NCBI RefSeq assembly: GCF_900230185.1
Contig: NZ_OCSR01000001.1
Coordinates: forward strand, 5,890,001-5,954,000
From: Burkholderia sp. OK233
GTDB lineage: Bacteria > Pseudomonadota > Gammaproteobacteria > Burkholderiales > Burkholderiaceae
Length of the DNA stretch: 64,000 bases
Direction of reading: 5' to 3'
The notes under the pieces were generated by a model that was not told where the DNA came from, searched no databases, and was given only the letters and a program-made list of their open reading frames with translations. This document shows positions 53,565 through 62,702 of this stretch, piece after piece. Position 1 is the stretch's first letter. Each line of letters opens with the position of its first letter. Position numbers and translations under genes: made by a program.

Positions 53565-55193
53565 TCAACGGGACGGGGGGGGCGTGGTGGTCCACGGCGG
53601 ATAAATCCGCACGGGCAAAAACGGAATGACGAGAAGAAGGGCGACGGCGATACCTGCCATCACGAGATAGAGATCTGCCGACGTCAGTACCACCGCCTGC
53701 TCGTGAATCCGCTGCGCGAGTTCTCCGAGCCCATGGCCAGATTCGATGCTTTGACCGGCGGCAAACGGGTTGTTACCGAGGCGATTCACCAGGGGAGTGT
53801 TGCCTAGGCGGTCCACCAGCATGCTCGAATGAAAATGCTCGCGCGCAGTGCCTACCCCTTGCAGAATAGCGGTTGCCACTGCAGCCGAAAATGTTTTGAC
53901 CGTGTTGAACATGGCAGAAGCAAACGGCCCTTCGGCTGGCGGCAGGCCCGTCGTGACACCCATCAGGATTCCTATGATCACCATCGGTTGCGCGAGGATC
54001 TGTAACGACTGCAACCAGTAAAAATTCTCGCGAACCCACTCGGAGTCCATGTAACTTCCCAGCAGGCACGTGGCGACCATCAGGCAAAGGCCAATGGCCA
54101 TGACCCACCGGTGATCGATCTGCCGGAGGTTCAGGAGGGCGGCGGTCAGAGGAAGCGATATCAGGAGGGGAATGGCAACTAGCAAAAACAGCCGAGTGGT
54201 TTGCAGCGGCCTGTAATCGTGAATGTGCGCGAGAAACTGGCTGGGTATGGCACCGACGCCAACCAGCAGCACAACCGCGCCTGCCAATGTCAGGAGCCCG
54301 TGAGCGAAATTCCTACGGCGAAGCAACCTGAGCCCGAAAAACGGCAGCGGATGAAGCCACTCATTAATCAGGAACGCCACCAGCAACGGCGTCCCGACAC
54401 CAAACATCGCGCAGATGAACGTGGAATTCAGCCAGTCCAGGCGATCAGCCTGCAGAAGGCCAATGACGAGCATGACCACCGCGGGATACCCCAGTAGGAC
54501 TCCGCGCCAGTTGAATAAACGGAAGCGTTCGAGTTTAGGAGGATCCGACGGAAGTCCCATATAGATTGCCAGGCAGCTTAATAAGCCAAGGGGGACGATT
54601 TGCCAGAACACCATTTGCCAGCCCACATATTCGGTCCATAGCGCCGTGAGAGGCGTGCTGAGCGCGGGTCCAAAAGTGGCAGTCAGCGCGTAGCCCGCGA
54701 GTCCATATAACTTGGTTTTCGGCGGGAGATATCGAAGCGCGACGATGATCACCATCGGTGGCAGACATCCACCGGCTATCCCTTGTAGTACACGCAACAC
54801 ATAGAGGCTAAGCAGGTTCGGTGCGAGGGGACTCAGGAATCCAAAGAGCATCACGGCCAGCACCGCGCCGATCGTAAATCGCTTCAGCGTGAACGTGATT
54901 CCGAACCATGGAGCGAACACCATCGTGGCGACGTTGGTCGCCTCGAAGAGAGCGGTCACCCAGGTCCCATCGTCATTGCCAATCGAGAGCGCGCCGCGAA
55001 TATCTTCCAACCCCACTTCGGTGACGTCTTCGTTCAGTATGGCCAGTAGCGACGCCAGCAGCATACCGAGTAGGCCGATAGCAAGGCGAAGTGGCAGCTC
55101 GGGTTCCTTGGGCGCTAGCTGCGCAGGCGTCTCTGCCTCCTGTGCAGAATCCGGCGCCGGCGTTCCGTTTGTCACTGGCTTGGCGGTGTTCAT
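53565..55193 (-). CDS. DHA2 family MFS efflux transporter
   Basis: This 542-aa transporter has a polar, Pro/Glu-rich N-terminus of about 40 residues and then about 14 hydrophobic helices: LLASLLAILNEDVTEVGLED, WVTALFEATNVATMVFAPWF, GIAGGCLPPMVIIVALRYLP and AYLSIFGP-like ATFGPALSTPLTALWTEYVG. It diverges from the EmrB-like pumps at 4478 and 12531 (no LDSSIANVAIP motif), so it belongs to another DHA2 branch. ATG 55193 is preferred over 55259, which adds non-conserved residues. It is the first gene of the pump-adaptor-NodT operon. Substrate unknown. Confidence 0.9.
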   Translation of the reverse strand: MNTAKPVTNGTPAPDSAQEAETPAQLAPKEPELPLRLAIGLLGMLLASLLAILNEDVTEVGLEDIRGALSIGNDDGTWVTALFEATNVATMVFAPWFGITFTLKRFTIGAVLAVMLFGFLSPLAPNLLSLYVLRVLQGIAGGCLPPMVIIVALRYLPPKTKLYGLAGYALTATFGPALSTPLTALWTEYVGWQMVFWQIVPLGLLSCLAIYMGLPSDPPKLERFRLFNWRGVLLGYPAVVMLVIGLLQADRLDWLNSTFICAMFGVGTPLLVAFLINEWLHPLPFFGLRLLRRRNFAHGLLTLAGAVVLLVGVGAIPSQFLAHIHDYRPLQTTRLFLLVAIPLLISLPLTAALLNLRQIDHRWVMAIGLCLMVATCLLGSYMDSEWVRENFYWLQSLQILAQPMVIIGILMGVTTGLPPAEGPFASAMFNTVKTFSAAVATAILQGVGTAREHFHSSMLVDRLGNTPLVNRLGNNPFAAGQSIESGHGLGELAQRIHEQAVVLTSADLYLVMAGIAVALLLVIPFLPVRIYPPWTTTPPPSR

Positions 55194-55534
55194 AAGAGTC
55201 CGCGAGGCTTGCTGTTGAATGGGGTGGTGGATTGGGAAGGCTCTCCCGCCTCCGCGCAATGGATTGTAGTCATTCTAGGAGACAGGTCCGCTTCTTGCGG
55301 CCAACAAAGTTCGCGTAGCAGACCATTCCATTCACAAATCCAGTCAGATGGCGCATCAGCCACCGGAAGATCCTCCCAGCTGGAAACGGTCCTTTCCCAT
55401 TTGCTCAACAGACGGCGTGCGTGAATCAGCAAGCAGAACGGGTAATGCGTACAATAAATGCGCGCACGCACTGGCGCCGATGAATCGATAGGTATGCTGC
55501 CTTATTCAAACGTTGTTGAATGGAGAAATGACAA

Positions 55535-55735
55535 GTGAAATTCTCAGTTAAAAATGAAGTCCGCTCAGACGATGTTTCCACGATTGAGCATGCGATGAAG
55601 AGCGTCGATGCCGACGCGAAGGTCAACGTTGACATTGACTCGCACACGGTGAGCGTCGATTCGTGGTTAATGCCTGAAGAGTTTCTTGTCGCTTTTGACG
55701 ACGAGAACCTGGACGTGATCATCGTCGAAGGCTAG
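55535..55735 (+). CDS. Small HMA-like domain protein without CxxC
   Basis: This 66-aa protein starts at GTG 55535 (TGGAGA upstream): MKFSVKNEVRSDDVSTIEHA, DADAKVNVDIDSHTVSVDSW, then EEFLVAFDDENLDVIIVEG. The beta-alpha-beta-beta-alpha-beta pattern fits the heavy-metal-associated fold of copper chaperones, but the CxxC metal site is absent. It may bind another ligand or act as a regulatory partner. It is isolated; the 341 nt upstream hold no recognised gene. Confidence 0.65.
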   Translation: MKFSVKNEVRSDDVSTIEHAMKSVDADAKVNVDIDSHTVSVDSWLMPEEFLVAFDDENLDVIIVEG

Positions 55736-55999
55736 CGCGACTCCGCGCTGCGAAGGCTTCGCGCGTTGGGCTTGCCAGCACGTGGCCCAAATCTCATTGA
55801 ATTTTCCAGACGCGACACCATCCACGTGTTCCAGTTGCCGCGCCGACATCTATCCTCTAACGGCCGTTTAAATATCCGTCGTTGATGCGCTCAGGTGGAT
55901 TACGATGGATGCCGGGTTCGCACTTTTGAAACGCGGAACACGTTTGCGGGAATTCAACACTGCTTGCGGGGTCGCCATATCGGTGTTATCCGTTGCTTC

Positions 56000-56375
56000 C
56001 TGTCCCACAGCTGGCAAGTGTACGCATGCGAGTCAGGTTATAGCCGGCCTACGTTAGCACGAAGAGCTGGTCTACGCGTTCAAGTCCCCGGTACATCGCC
56101 AGGCGAATTCGTCTGACTGTCTTGCCCCATCCGAACACACGCTCAATGCGCTTACGTTTTTTCCGGCTGAGCGCGTAACCCGGCCAACGCGTAGTTCGCT
56201 CGTCAATTGCTGAACCTCCCGCACGCCCAGCATTTTGCGCTACATGCGGCGTGACGCGATTCCCGCGACAACTGGCGACGATGCCGGCGGTGTCGTGGTT
56301 CTTGTCCGCACCGACCGTGATGGTGCGCGACGCAACACTCGCGGCATCAGCAAGGTACCGGCCTCTCGCCGTCCA
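56000..56375 (-). pseudogene. IS5-family transposase remnant
   Basis: The minus strand encodes the C-terminal part of an IS5-type DDE transposase: ADAASVASRTITVGADKNHD, then VTPHVAQNAGRAGGSAIDER, the DDE Glu region GYALSRKKRKRIERVFGWGK, and VDQLFVLT followed by TAG, AGYNL. The N-terminal part is missing and a nonsense codon interrupts the end. No terminal repeats were recognised. It is an old, inactive insertion remnant. Confidence 0.75.
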
Positions 56376-56981
56376 ACGAGAATATTTTAATCAGCACATG
56401 TCTGCTCTACATCAGGCGCATCCGGGTGTTGACGAGGATACGTTGATCGATCTGACAAGCCGACGGGCCGCGCCACCAGAGGTGGGCGCACAGACGGTCT
56501 TGCCAATCAGGCCTGTAGGCATCAACTTATGGCTGACGCATGGTTGACTGAACCGAACAACTGAGTTGCCACGGGTCACGATGATTTTGCGTCGAATCTC
56601 GTCCAGAATGGGATGTATCCCCGATCATGACCGAAACGTCTGGGACGCGGTTGGTTGATGCCGCATCTGGAGACGCTTGAGCGTGCTCATTTGACGTTCG
56701 CAAGCCGGCCCGCGGAAGCGGTTCTCGGAGAATTCGCCGCCTGTTTTGTACTGTGCTTTCTGGCGCCGGGTGCTCTGTAACCGCGCAAGCGGCCCCGCAA
56801 GCATTTTGCAAGTCCGGCTAAGACGTGTGCCACTTTTGCCCCTGTGTCGATGGCAATTCGGTTGATCAATATGGAATCCTGATCATATTTAATTTTTGTT
56901 GTGCACCTGAAGTGCGCAACTGAATTCCGGATCGCTGCATGCCGCTGAAAGTACCGAAGAGGTCGAGACAAGGAGAATCCC
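56376..56981. other. About 600 nt without a recognised gene, upstream of an MFS gene
   Basis: One plus-strand frame (ending near 56547) reads YFNQHMSALHQAHPGVDEDT and similar, not assignable to a family. AT-rich sequence near 56870-56900 could hold a promoter for the 56982 MFS gene, whose GTG start has AAGGAGAA upstream. Confidence 0.4.
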
Positions 56982-58250
56982 GTGAGTGGCCTGCCCTCCC
57001 CACCCGTTAGTTCATCTGCGACTGCGGTAGCGTCGCGCGGCAAGATCGTCATGATGGCGGTCATCGCCGGCGCGGTGATCACCAACATCTATTGCACCCA
57101 GCCGATTCTGCCGTTGATCAAAGCGGGCTTTGGGGTCGACCTGACCACGGTCGATCTCGTCGCCGCCGTGGCGCTGCTCGGCTTCTCGACCGGGCTTGCA
57201 TTGCTCCTGCCGCTAGGCGACCGCTTCGACCGGCGCAAGCTCGTGCTCGGTCAGATCGCTTTCGCCTGCGTTTTCGCCTTCGCGGCGGCGATCTCGCCCG
57301 GCATCTGGGCGTTGATCGCGGCCTCCTTTGGTCTTGGCATCGTCAGTTGCGTGCCACAACAACTCGTGCCCTTCGCTGCCGTCATGTCGCCGCCGCACCA
57401 GCGAGGGCGCTCGGTCGGCACGGTCGTCAGCGGGATTATGGTCGGCATCCTGCTCGGCCGCACGATCGCCGGCGTAGTCGGCGCGGCTTATGGCTGGCGC
57501 GCGGTCTACGGCATGGAAGCGGCTTTCATGCTGCCTGTTTGGATCGCTGCCGCTACGCTCCTGCCGCGTGGTGTGCCCTCGACGAATCTTCCCTACGGTC
57601 GGCTGCTCGCTTCGCTATGGCCACTGGCGCGGGACCATCGTCCGGTTCGTGAATCGATGATTATCCAGGCGCTGTTGTGGGCCTGTTTCAACGCCTTCTG
57701 GGTCAATCTGGCCGCGCTTCTTGCCGGCGGACCCTGGCACCTTGGCAGTGCGTGGGCGGGCGGCTTCGGCATCATCGGCGCGGCCGGCGCATTTGCCGCT
57801 TCACTCGGTGGCCATGTCTCCGACCGGCGTGGGACTCGCCATGTCGTTGGGATCAGTATCGGCATCGTCACGCTTGCTTACCTGCTTCTCGCCGGCGCAA
57901 ACTGGTCAATGACGTTGCTGGTAATCGGCGTCGTCGTGCTCGATATCGGGGTGCAGGCCGGGTTGGTATCCAACCAGACTCGCGCCTTCGCAGTCGATCA
58001 CAAAGCGCAGGGCCGCATCAACAGCCTCTATATGACTGCCACCTTCTTCGGCGGCGCCGTCGGTGCGACGATCAGCGGCTGGCTGATGAGCCGCTTTGGC
58101 TGGACGGGCATCGTCGTCTTTGGTGTCGCGCTCGGGCTCGCCGCGGCTGCCATCCACTGGGTCGCGGCTCCTCGCACCACAGGGGGCTCTCACACTCCGC
58201 ATCCCGACGCGCCGATCAAGGCGGACAGGATCTCATCGAACGCAGATTGA
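56982..58250 (+). CDS. MFS transporter (12-helix, DHA1-like)
   Basis: This 422-aa protein has 12 predicted helices. The first (VIAGAVITNIYCTQPILPLI) is typical of AraJ/YdhP-like exporters. Motif A is GDRFDRRKLVLG, and the second-half copy is GHVSDRRGTRHVVG. It starts at GTG 56982 with AAGGAGAA upstream. The RND gene begins 77 nt downstream on the same strand, so the two may share a transcript. Substrate unknown. Confidence 0.9.
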   Translation: MSGLPSPPVSSSATAVASRGKIVMMAVIAGAVITNIYCTQPILPLIKAGFGVDLTTVDLVAAVALLGFSTGLALLLPLGDRFDRRKLVLGQIAFACVFAFAAAISPGIWALIAASFGLGIVSCVPQQLVPFAAVMSPPHQRGRSVGTVVSGIMVGILLGRTIAGVVGAAYGWRAVYGMEAAFMLPVWIAAATLLPRGVPSTNLPYGRLLASLWPLARDHRPVRESMIIQALLWACFNAFWVNLAALLAGGPWHLGSAWAGGFGIIGAAGAFAASLGGHVSDRRGTRHVVGISIGIVTLAYLLLAGANWSMTLLVIGVVVLDIGVQAGLVSNQTRAFAVDHKAQGRINSLYMTATFFGGAVGATISGWLMSRFGWTGIVVFGVALGLAAAAIHWVAAPRTTGGSHTPHPDAPIKADRISSNAD

Positions 58251-58327
58251 GGTAAGCAATAAAGAATCTGGTGGCCGGAGGGTGCCATAGGTTGGTTTGC
58301 TGCCGGCTTTGACATAGTGGGAGTCCC

Positions 58328-61300
58328 ATGCTCGGCATCGTGCGCATTGCGCTGCAAAGGCCTTATACATTCGTTGTACTGGCCATCCTTATTTTTATCG
58401 TCGGCTGTCTGTCCGCGCTTCGCGCACCCACGGATATCTTTCCCGCGATCAACATCCCGGTTGTCAGTGTCGTGTGGCAGTACACGGGACTTTCGCCCGA
58501 CCAGATGGAGGGGCGCATCATGGCCCCGTTCCAGCGGGTGTTGACCACGACTGTCAACAGCGTCGAACACATAGAGGGCACCTCTCTTAACGGCTACGGC
58601 GTCGTCAAGATTTTCTTCCAGCCGGGCACCGACATCGCGACGGCGAATGCGCAGGTCACCTCGATCTCGCAGGAAATCCTGAAACAGTTGCCGCCTGGGG
58701 AGACGCCGCCGTTCGTACTCAATTACAACGCCTCGACAGTTCCTGTCATCCAGCTCGCCCTGTCTGGAAAGGGCCTCTCCGAGCAAAATCTGGCGGATCT
58801 GGGCCTGAATCAGCTGCGGCCGATGTTGACCTCCGTTGCCGGCGCCGCTATCCCGTTTCCATTTGGCGGCAAAACCCGGCAGGTCCAGATCAATGTTAAG
58901 CCGTCTGAACTTCAGGCTCGGGGACTGTCTGCCGAGGACGTTCAGGGCGCCCTGGCGGCGCAGAATCTCATCACACCCGTAGGCACCGAAAAGATCGGCA
59001 AGACCGAGTACACGCTGCAGTTGAATGACGCACCGTCGACGATCGCCGAGATTGGCGACATGCCCGTCAAATCGGCCAACGGAACCACCATTTATATGCG
59101 TGACGTCGCCGATGTGACCGACGGTGCTCCGCCACAACCGAACATTGTTCACGTAGGGGGCAAACGTGCGGTATTGCTAACCGTGTTCAAGAATGGTTCG
59201 GCATCCACTTTGTCCATCATCGCCGGGATCAGGCAAAAGGCGGCCGATGCAAAAGCCTCTTTGCCGGATAACCTTCAGATCGATCCGATCGGCGACCAGT
59301 CGCTATTCGTTCGCTCGGCCATTACGGGCGTCGCCCGCGAGGGCGTGATTGCCGCCCTGTTGACGAGCGCTATGATCCTGCTGTTCCTTGGCAGCTGGCG
59401 CTCGACCGTCATCATAGCGACGTCCATTCCGCTCGCCATTCTAGGGTCGATTTCGCTGCTGTCCGTCCTGGGAGAGACGCTGAACATCATGACGCTGGGA
59501 GGGCTCGCGCTCGCGGTGGGGATTCTCGTCGACGACGCCACCGTGACCATTGAGAACATCAACTGGCACCTGGAGCAGGGCAAGGATGTCGAGCCTGCCA
59601 TTCTCGATGGCGCCGCACAGATCGTCACGCCCGCGTTCGTTTCGTTGCTTTGCATCTGCATCGTTTTTGTGCCGATGTTTTTCCTGGGTGGCGTGGCGGG
59701 ATTCCTGTTCGTACCGATGGCGGAAGCGGTGATCTTCGCGATGATCTCGTCGTTCATCCTGTCGCGGACCCTCGTGCCCACGATGGCCAAATACCTACTA
59801 AAGCCCCATGCCGTGCGGGGCGATGCAGAAGACTACGAACAAGAGCCGGGCGTTTCTTCCAACCCGCTGGTGCGGTTTCAGCGCGGATTCGAGCGGGGTT
59901 TTGAGCGCGTTCGTTCGAACTACAGCAGGATACTCGAGCTGCTGTTGACCCATCGTCGTGTCTTTGTAATCGGGTTCTTCGGCTTCGTTGCGCTGTCGTT
60001 CGCGCTGGTGCCGTTTCTCGGACGCAACTTTTTCCCGGACGTCGACGCCGGCCAGATTCTATTGCACGTGCGTGCGCCGGTCGGCACGCGTATCGAGACC
60101 ACGGCTGAGATCTTCGCGGAAGTGGAAAACCGCGTGCGGGCGACGATTCCGCGAGCCGAGCTTGGCACCGTCGTCGACAACATGGGGCTTTCAACCAGCT
60201 CCATTAATACCGCCTACAACAACACGGGAACGATTGGCCCGCAAGACGGGGATATTCAGATCGCGCTGAGGGAAGGGCATCACCCCACGGCTGGGTACGT
60301 TCGCAAGTTACGCGAGGAGTTGCCGCGCGAGTTTCCAGGCGTTACGTTCTCGTTCCCGCCCGCGGATATCGTCGGTCAGATCCTGAACTTCGGCTCGCCT
60401 GCGCCGATTGACCTGCAGATTCGCGGCAAGAATCTGCCGGCTGATTTTGCCTACGCAAACCTGATGCTGCGTCAGATCCGGCATATTCCCGGGGTTGTCG
60501 ACGCTCGCATCGAGCAATCGCAGGCCAATCCGCAGTTCAATATTGACGTCGATCGGACCCATGCGCAGCTTCAGGGCATCACCGAACGCGATGTCACTAA
60601 CAGCCTCGTCGTGCACCTGGCGGGATCGGGTCAGATCGCTCCAACGTACTGGCTCAACCCGGCCAATGGCGTTGAATATCCCATTGTCGTGCAGACGCCG
60701 CAATACGGTCTTGATTCGCTGCCGTCCCTGATGAATCTGCCCGTCACCGGCGGCTCAGCGGCAAACGACGGACAGATCCTTGCCGGCGTGGCGACTGTCC
60801 ACCGCACCGCCAGCAACGAAGTTGTCAGCGACTACAACGTCCAGCCCATGGTGGAGATCTTCGCCGCGACTCAGGGGCGCGATCTCGGTGCGGTTGCCTC
60901 AGGCATCGACGACATCGTTGCCGGCAATGCCAAGGGTTTGCCGAAGGGCGCGAAGGTCGTCCTGCTCGGTCAGGTCCAGACCATGAACAGCGCCTTCGGC
61001 GACCTGCTCTTCGGGCTGCTCGGCGCGGTCGTGTTGATTTACCTGCTTATCGTTATCAATTTCCAGTCGTGGACCGATCCGCTGGTGATTGTCACTGCGT
61101 TGCCCGGCGCGCTGGCCGGCATCGTGTGGACGCTGTTCGCAACGCACACCACGTTGTCGGTACCCGCCCTGACGGGCGCCATCATGTGCATGGGCGTGGC
61201 CACGGCCAATGCCATTCTGGTGGTGAGTTTTTGCCGCGAACGTCTGGCCGAACACGGCGACGCGTTCAAGGCAGCGCTCGAGGCCGGCGCCACACGGTTT

Positions 61301-61534
61301 CGTCCCGTCCTGATGACGGCGCTGTCAATGATCATCGGCATGGCGCCGATGGCGCTCGCACTCGGCGAGGGCGGCGAGCAGAACGCGCCGCTGGGCCGAG
61401 CGGTAATCGGCGGACTGCTGTTCGCGACAACCGCCACGCTGTTCCTCGTGCCGGCCGTCTTTTGCATATTCCATTCGCGTCCGAGTGGCACTTCGGACGC
61501 ACCGATTTCCGGAGATTCGATCCATGTCGTATGA
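58328..61534 (+). CDS. RND efflux transporter permease
   Basis: This 1068-aa inner-membrane protein is a full-length AcrB-type RND pump with 12 helices and two large periplasmic loops. Helix 1 and the porter start as VRIALQRPYTFVVLAILIFI and SVVWQYTGLSPDQMEGRI. The proton-relay Asp pair lies in VGILVDDATVTIENI (about 405), and the duplicated half contains GRNFFPDVDAGQILLHVRAP and MGVATANAILVVSFCRERLA. It works with the adaptor (overlap 61524-61534) and outer-membrane factor that follow. Hydrophobic drugs or solvents are likely substrates. Confidence 0.95.
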   Translation: MLGIVRIALQRPYTFVVLAILIFIVGCLSALRAPTDIFPAINIPVVSVVWQYTGLSPDQMEGRIMAPFQRVLTTTVNSVEHIEGTSLNGYGVVKIFFQPGTDIATANAQVTSISQEILKQLPPGETPPFVLNYNASTVPVIQLALSGKGLSEQNLADLGLNQLRPMLTSVAGAAIPFPFGGKTRQVQINVKPSELQARGLSAEDVQGALAAQNLITPVGTEKIGKTEYTLQLNDAPSTIAEIGDMPVKSANGTTIYMRDVADVTDGAPPQPNIVHVGGKRAVLLTVFKNGSASTLSIIAGIRQKAADAKASLPDNLQIDPIGDQSLFVRSAITGVAREGVIAALLTSAMILLFLGSWRSTVIIATSIPLAILGSISLLSVLGETLNIMTLGGLALAVGILVDDATVTIENINWHLEQGKDVEPAILDGAAQIVTPAFVSLLCICIVFVPMFFLGGVAGFLFVPMAEAVIFAMISSFILSRTLVPTMAKYLLKPHAVRGDAEDYEQEPGVSSNPLVRFQRGFERGFERVRSNYSRILELLLTHRRVFVIGFFGFVALSFALVPFLGRNFFPDVDAGQILLHVRAPVGTRIETTAEIFAEVENRVRATIPRAELGTVVDNMGLSTSSINTAYNNTGTIGPQDGDIQIALREGHHPTAGYVRKLREELPREFPGVTFSFPPADIVGQILNFGSPAPIDLQIRGKNLPADFAYANLMLRQIRHIPGVVDARIEQSQANPQFNIDVDRTHAQLQGITERDVTNSLVVHLAGSGQIAPTYWLNPANGVEYPIVVQTPQYGLDSLPSLMNLPVTGGSAANDGQILAGVATVHRTASNEVVSDYNVQPMVEIFAATQGRDLGAVASGIDDIVAGNAKGLPKGAKVVLLGQVQTMNSAFGDLLFGLLGAVVLIYLLIVINFQSWTDPLVIVTALPGALAGIVWTLFATHTTLSVPALTGAIMCMGVATANAILVVSFCRERLAEHGDAFKAALEAGATRFRPVLMTALSMIIGMAPMALALGEGGEQNAPLGRAVIGGLLFATTATLFLVPAVFCIFHSRPSGTSDAPISGDSIHVV

Positions 61535-62702
61535 ACCCACACCGCGTGCGGCGCTGCCGCAACGCCAGCTTTCGTTTGCGGCGATTGTCGGTGGTTTGCT
61601 CGCCATCATCATCGTCGTTGGCGGTATCGCACTTCGACTGGAAGATGAGCATCAGCTCAAAGACTGGACGGAAACTCAGGCTATACCGTCGGTGAATGTC
61701 GTTGTGCCAGCCAAGGAAGCACCGGGCGGCTTGCTCGCCCTGCCTGGCCGGCTGGAGGCCTTCGACAGCGCTCCCATCTATGCGCGTGTCAGCGGGTACC
61801 TGAAATCGTGGCGTGTCGATATCGGCAGCCAGGTGAAGGCGGGCGAAGAGCTTGCCGTGATCGATACACCTGAACTCGACCAGCAGTTGAACCAGGCGAA
61901 GGCCGACCTTTCAAGCGCGAAAGCAGATGCAGCACTGGCCAAGACGACTGCCGATCGCTGGCAGGGACTTCTGGACTCTGATTCCGTGTCCCGTCAGGAG
62001 GTCGATGACCGCACACAAAACTATGTCGCGAAGCAGGCCCGCGTGGCGGCGGCTCAGGCAAACGTCGACAGGCTGGTCGCAACCAAGAGTTTCGCCAGAA
62101 TCGTCGCGCCATTCAACGGCGTGATCACCGCGCGCGACACAGACGTCGGCGCATTGATCAATGCTGGCGGTGGTGCCGGGCCGCAGCTCTTTTCAGTATC
62201 GAGCGTGGATAAGCTGCGTCTCTACGTGCATGTGCCGCAAGAAGATGCACCGGTGATGAAATCCGGTGGGACCGCGACCTTCACCGTCCCGGAGTATCCC
62301 GGCAAGAGCTTTATGGCTACGGTTGTAGGTCTGGCCGACTCCGTCAACGCGGCATCGGGAACGACGCTCGTCCAGTTGCTGGTCGACAACCCCGGTCATC
62401 TGCTGCTGCCGGGCGGCTTCGTGAACCTGCACTTTGTCCTGCCGGCACGTGCCGGTGCGTTGCGCGTGCCGGCCAGCGCGTTGATCTTCGACAACAAAGG
62501 GCTCCGGCTAGCGACCGTCGATGGTCGCGACACGATCCGGTTTAAATCCGTTGCGATTCTGCAGGACCTGGGGAACGAGGTAGATATCGGTTCGGGACTG
62601 GCCGACAGTGACCGTGTGATCGACACGCCGCCCGATGGTCTTGTCGAGGGTGACCATGTTCAGGTGATCAGCCCCGGGACCAAGGTTGCAAAGCATGGCT
62701 AA
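61524..62702 (+). CDS. RND periplasmic adaptor (membrane-fusion protein)
   Basis: This 392-aa protein has an N-terminal transmembrane or signal segment (about 15-38; FAAIVGGLLAIIIVVGGIAL), a lipoyl domain (PIYARVSGYLKSWRVDIGSQ), a short coiled coil (about 120-185), a beta-barrel (DKLRLYVHVPQEDAPVMKSG) and a membrane-proximal domain ending HVQVISPGTKVAKHG. ATG 61524 overlaps the RND stop by 11 nt; the longer frame from 61485 lies within the RND gene. The outer-membrane factor starts 8 nt before its stop. Confidence 0.93.
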   Translation: MSYEPTPRAALPQRQLSFAAIVGGLLAIIIVVGGIALRLEDEHQLKDWTETQAIPSVNVVVPAKEAPGGLLALPGRLEAFDSAPIYARVSGYLKSWRVDIGSQVKAGEELAVIDTPELDQQLNQAKADLSSAKADAALAKTTADRWQGLLDSDSVSRQEVDDRTQNYVAKQARVAAAQANVDRLVATKSFARIVAPFNGVITARDTDVGALINAGGGAGPQLFSVSSVDKLRLYVHVPQEDAPVMKSGGTATFTVPEYPGKSFMATVVGLADSVNAASGTTLVQLLVDNPGHLLLPGGFVNLHFVLPARAGALRVPASALIFDNKGLRLATVDGRDTIRFKSVAILQDLGNEVDIGSGLADSDRVIDTPPDGLVEGDHVQVISPGTKVAKHG

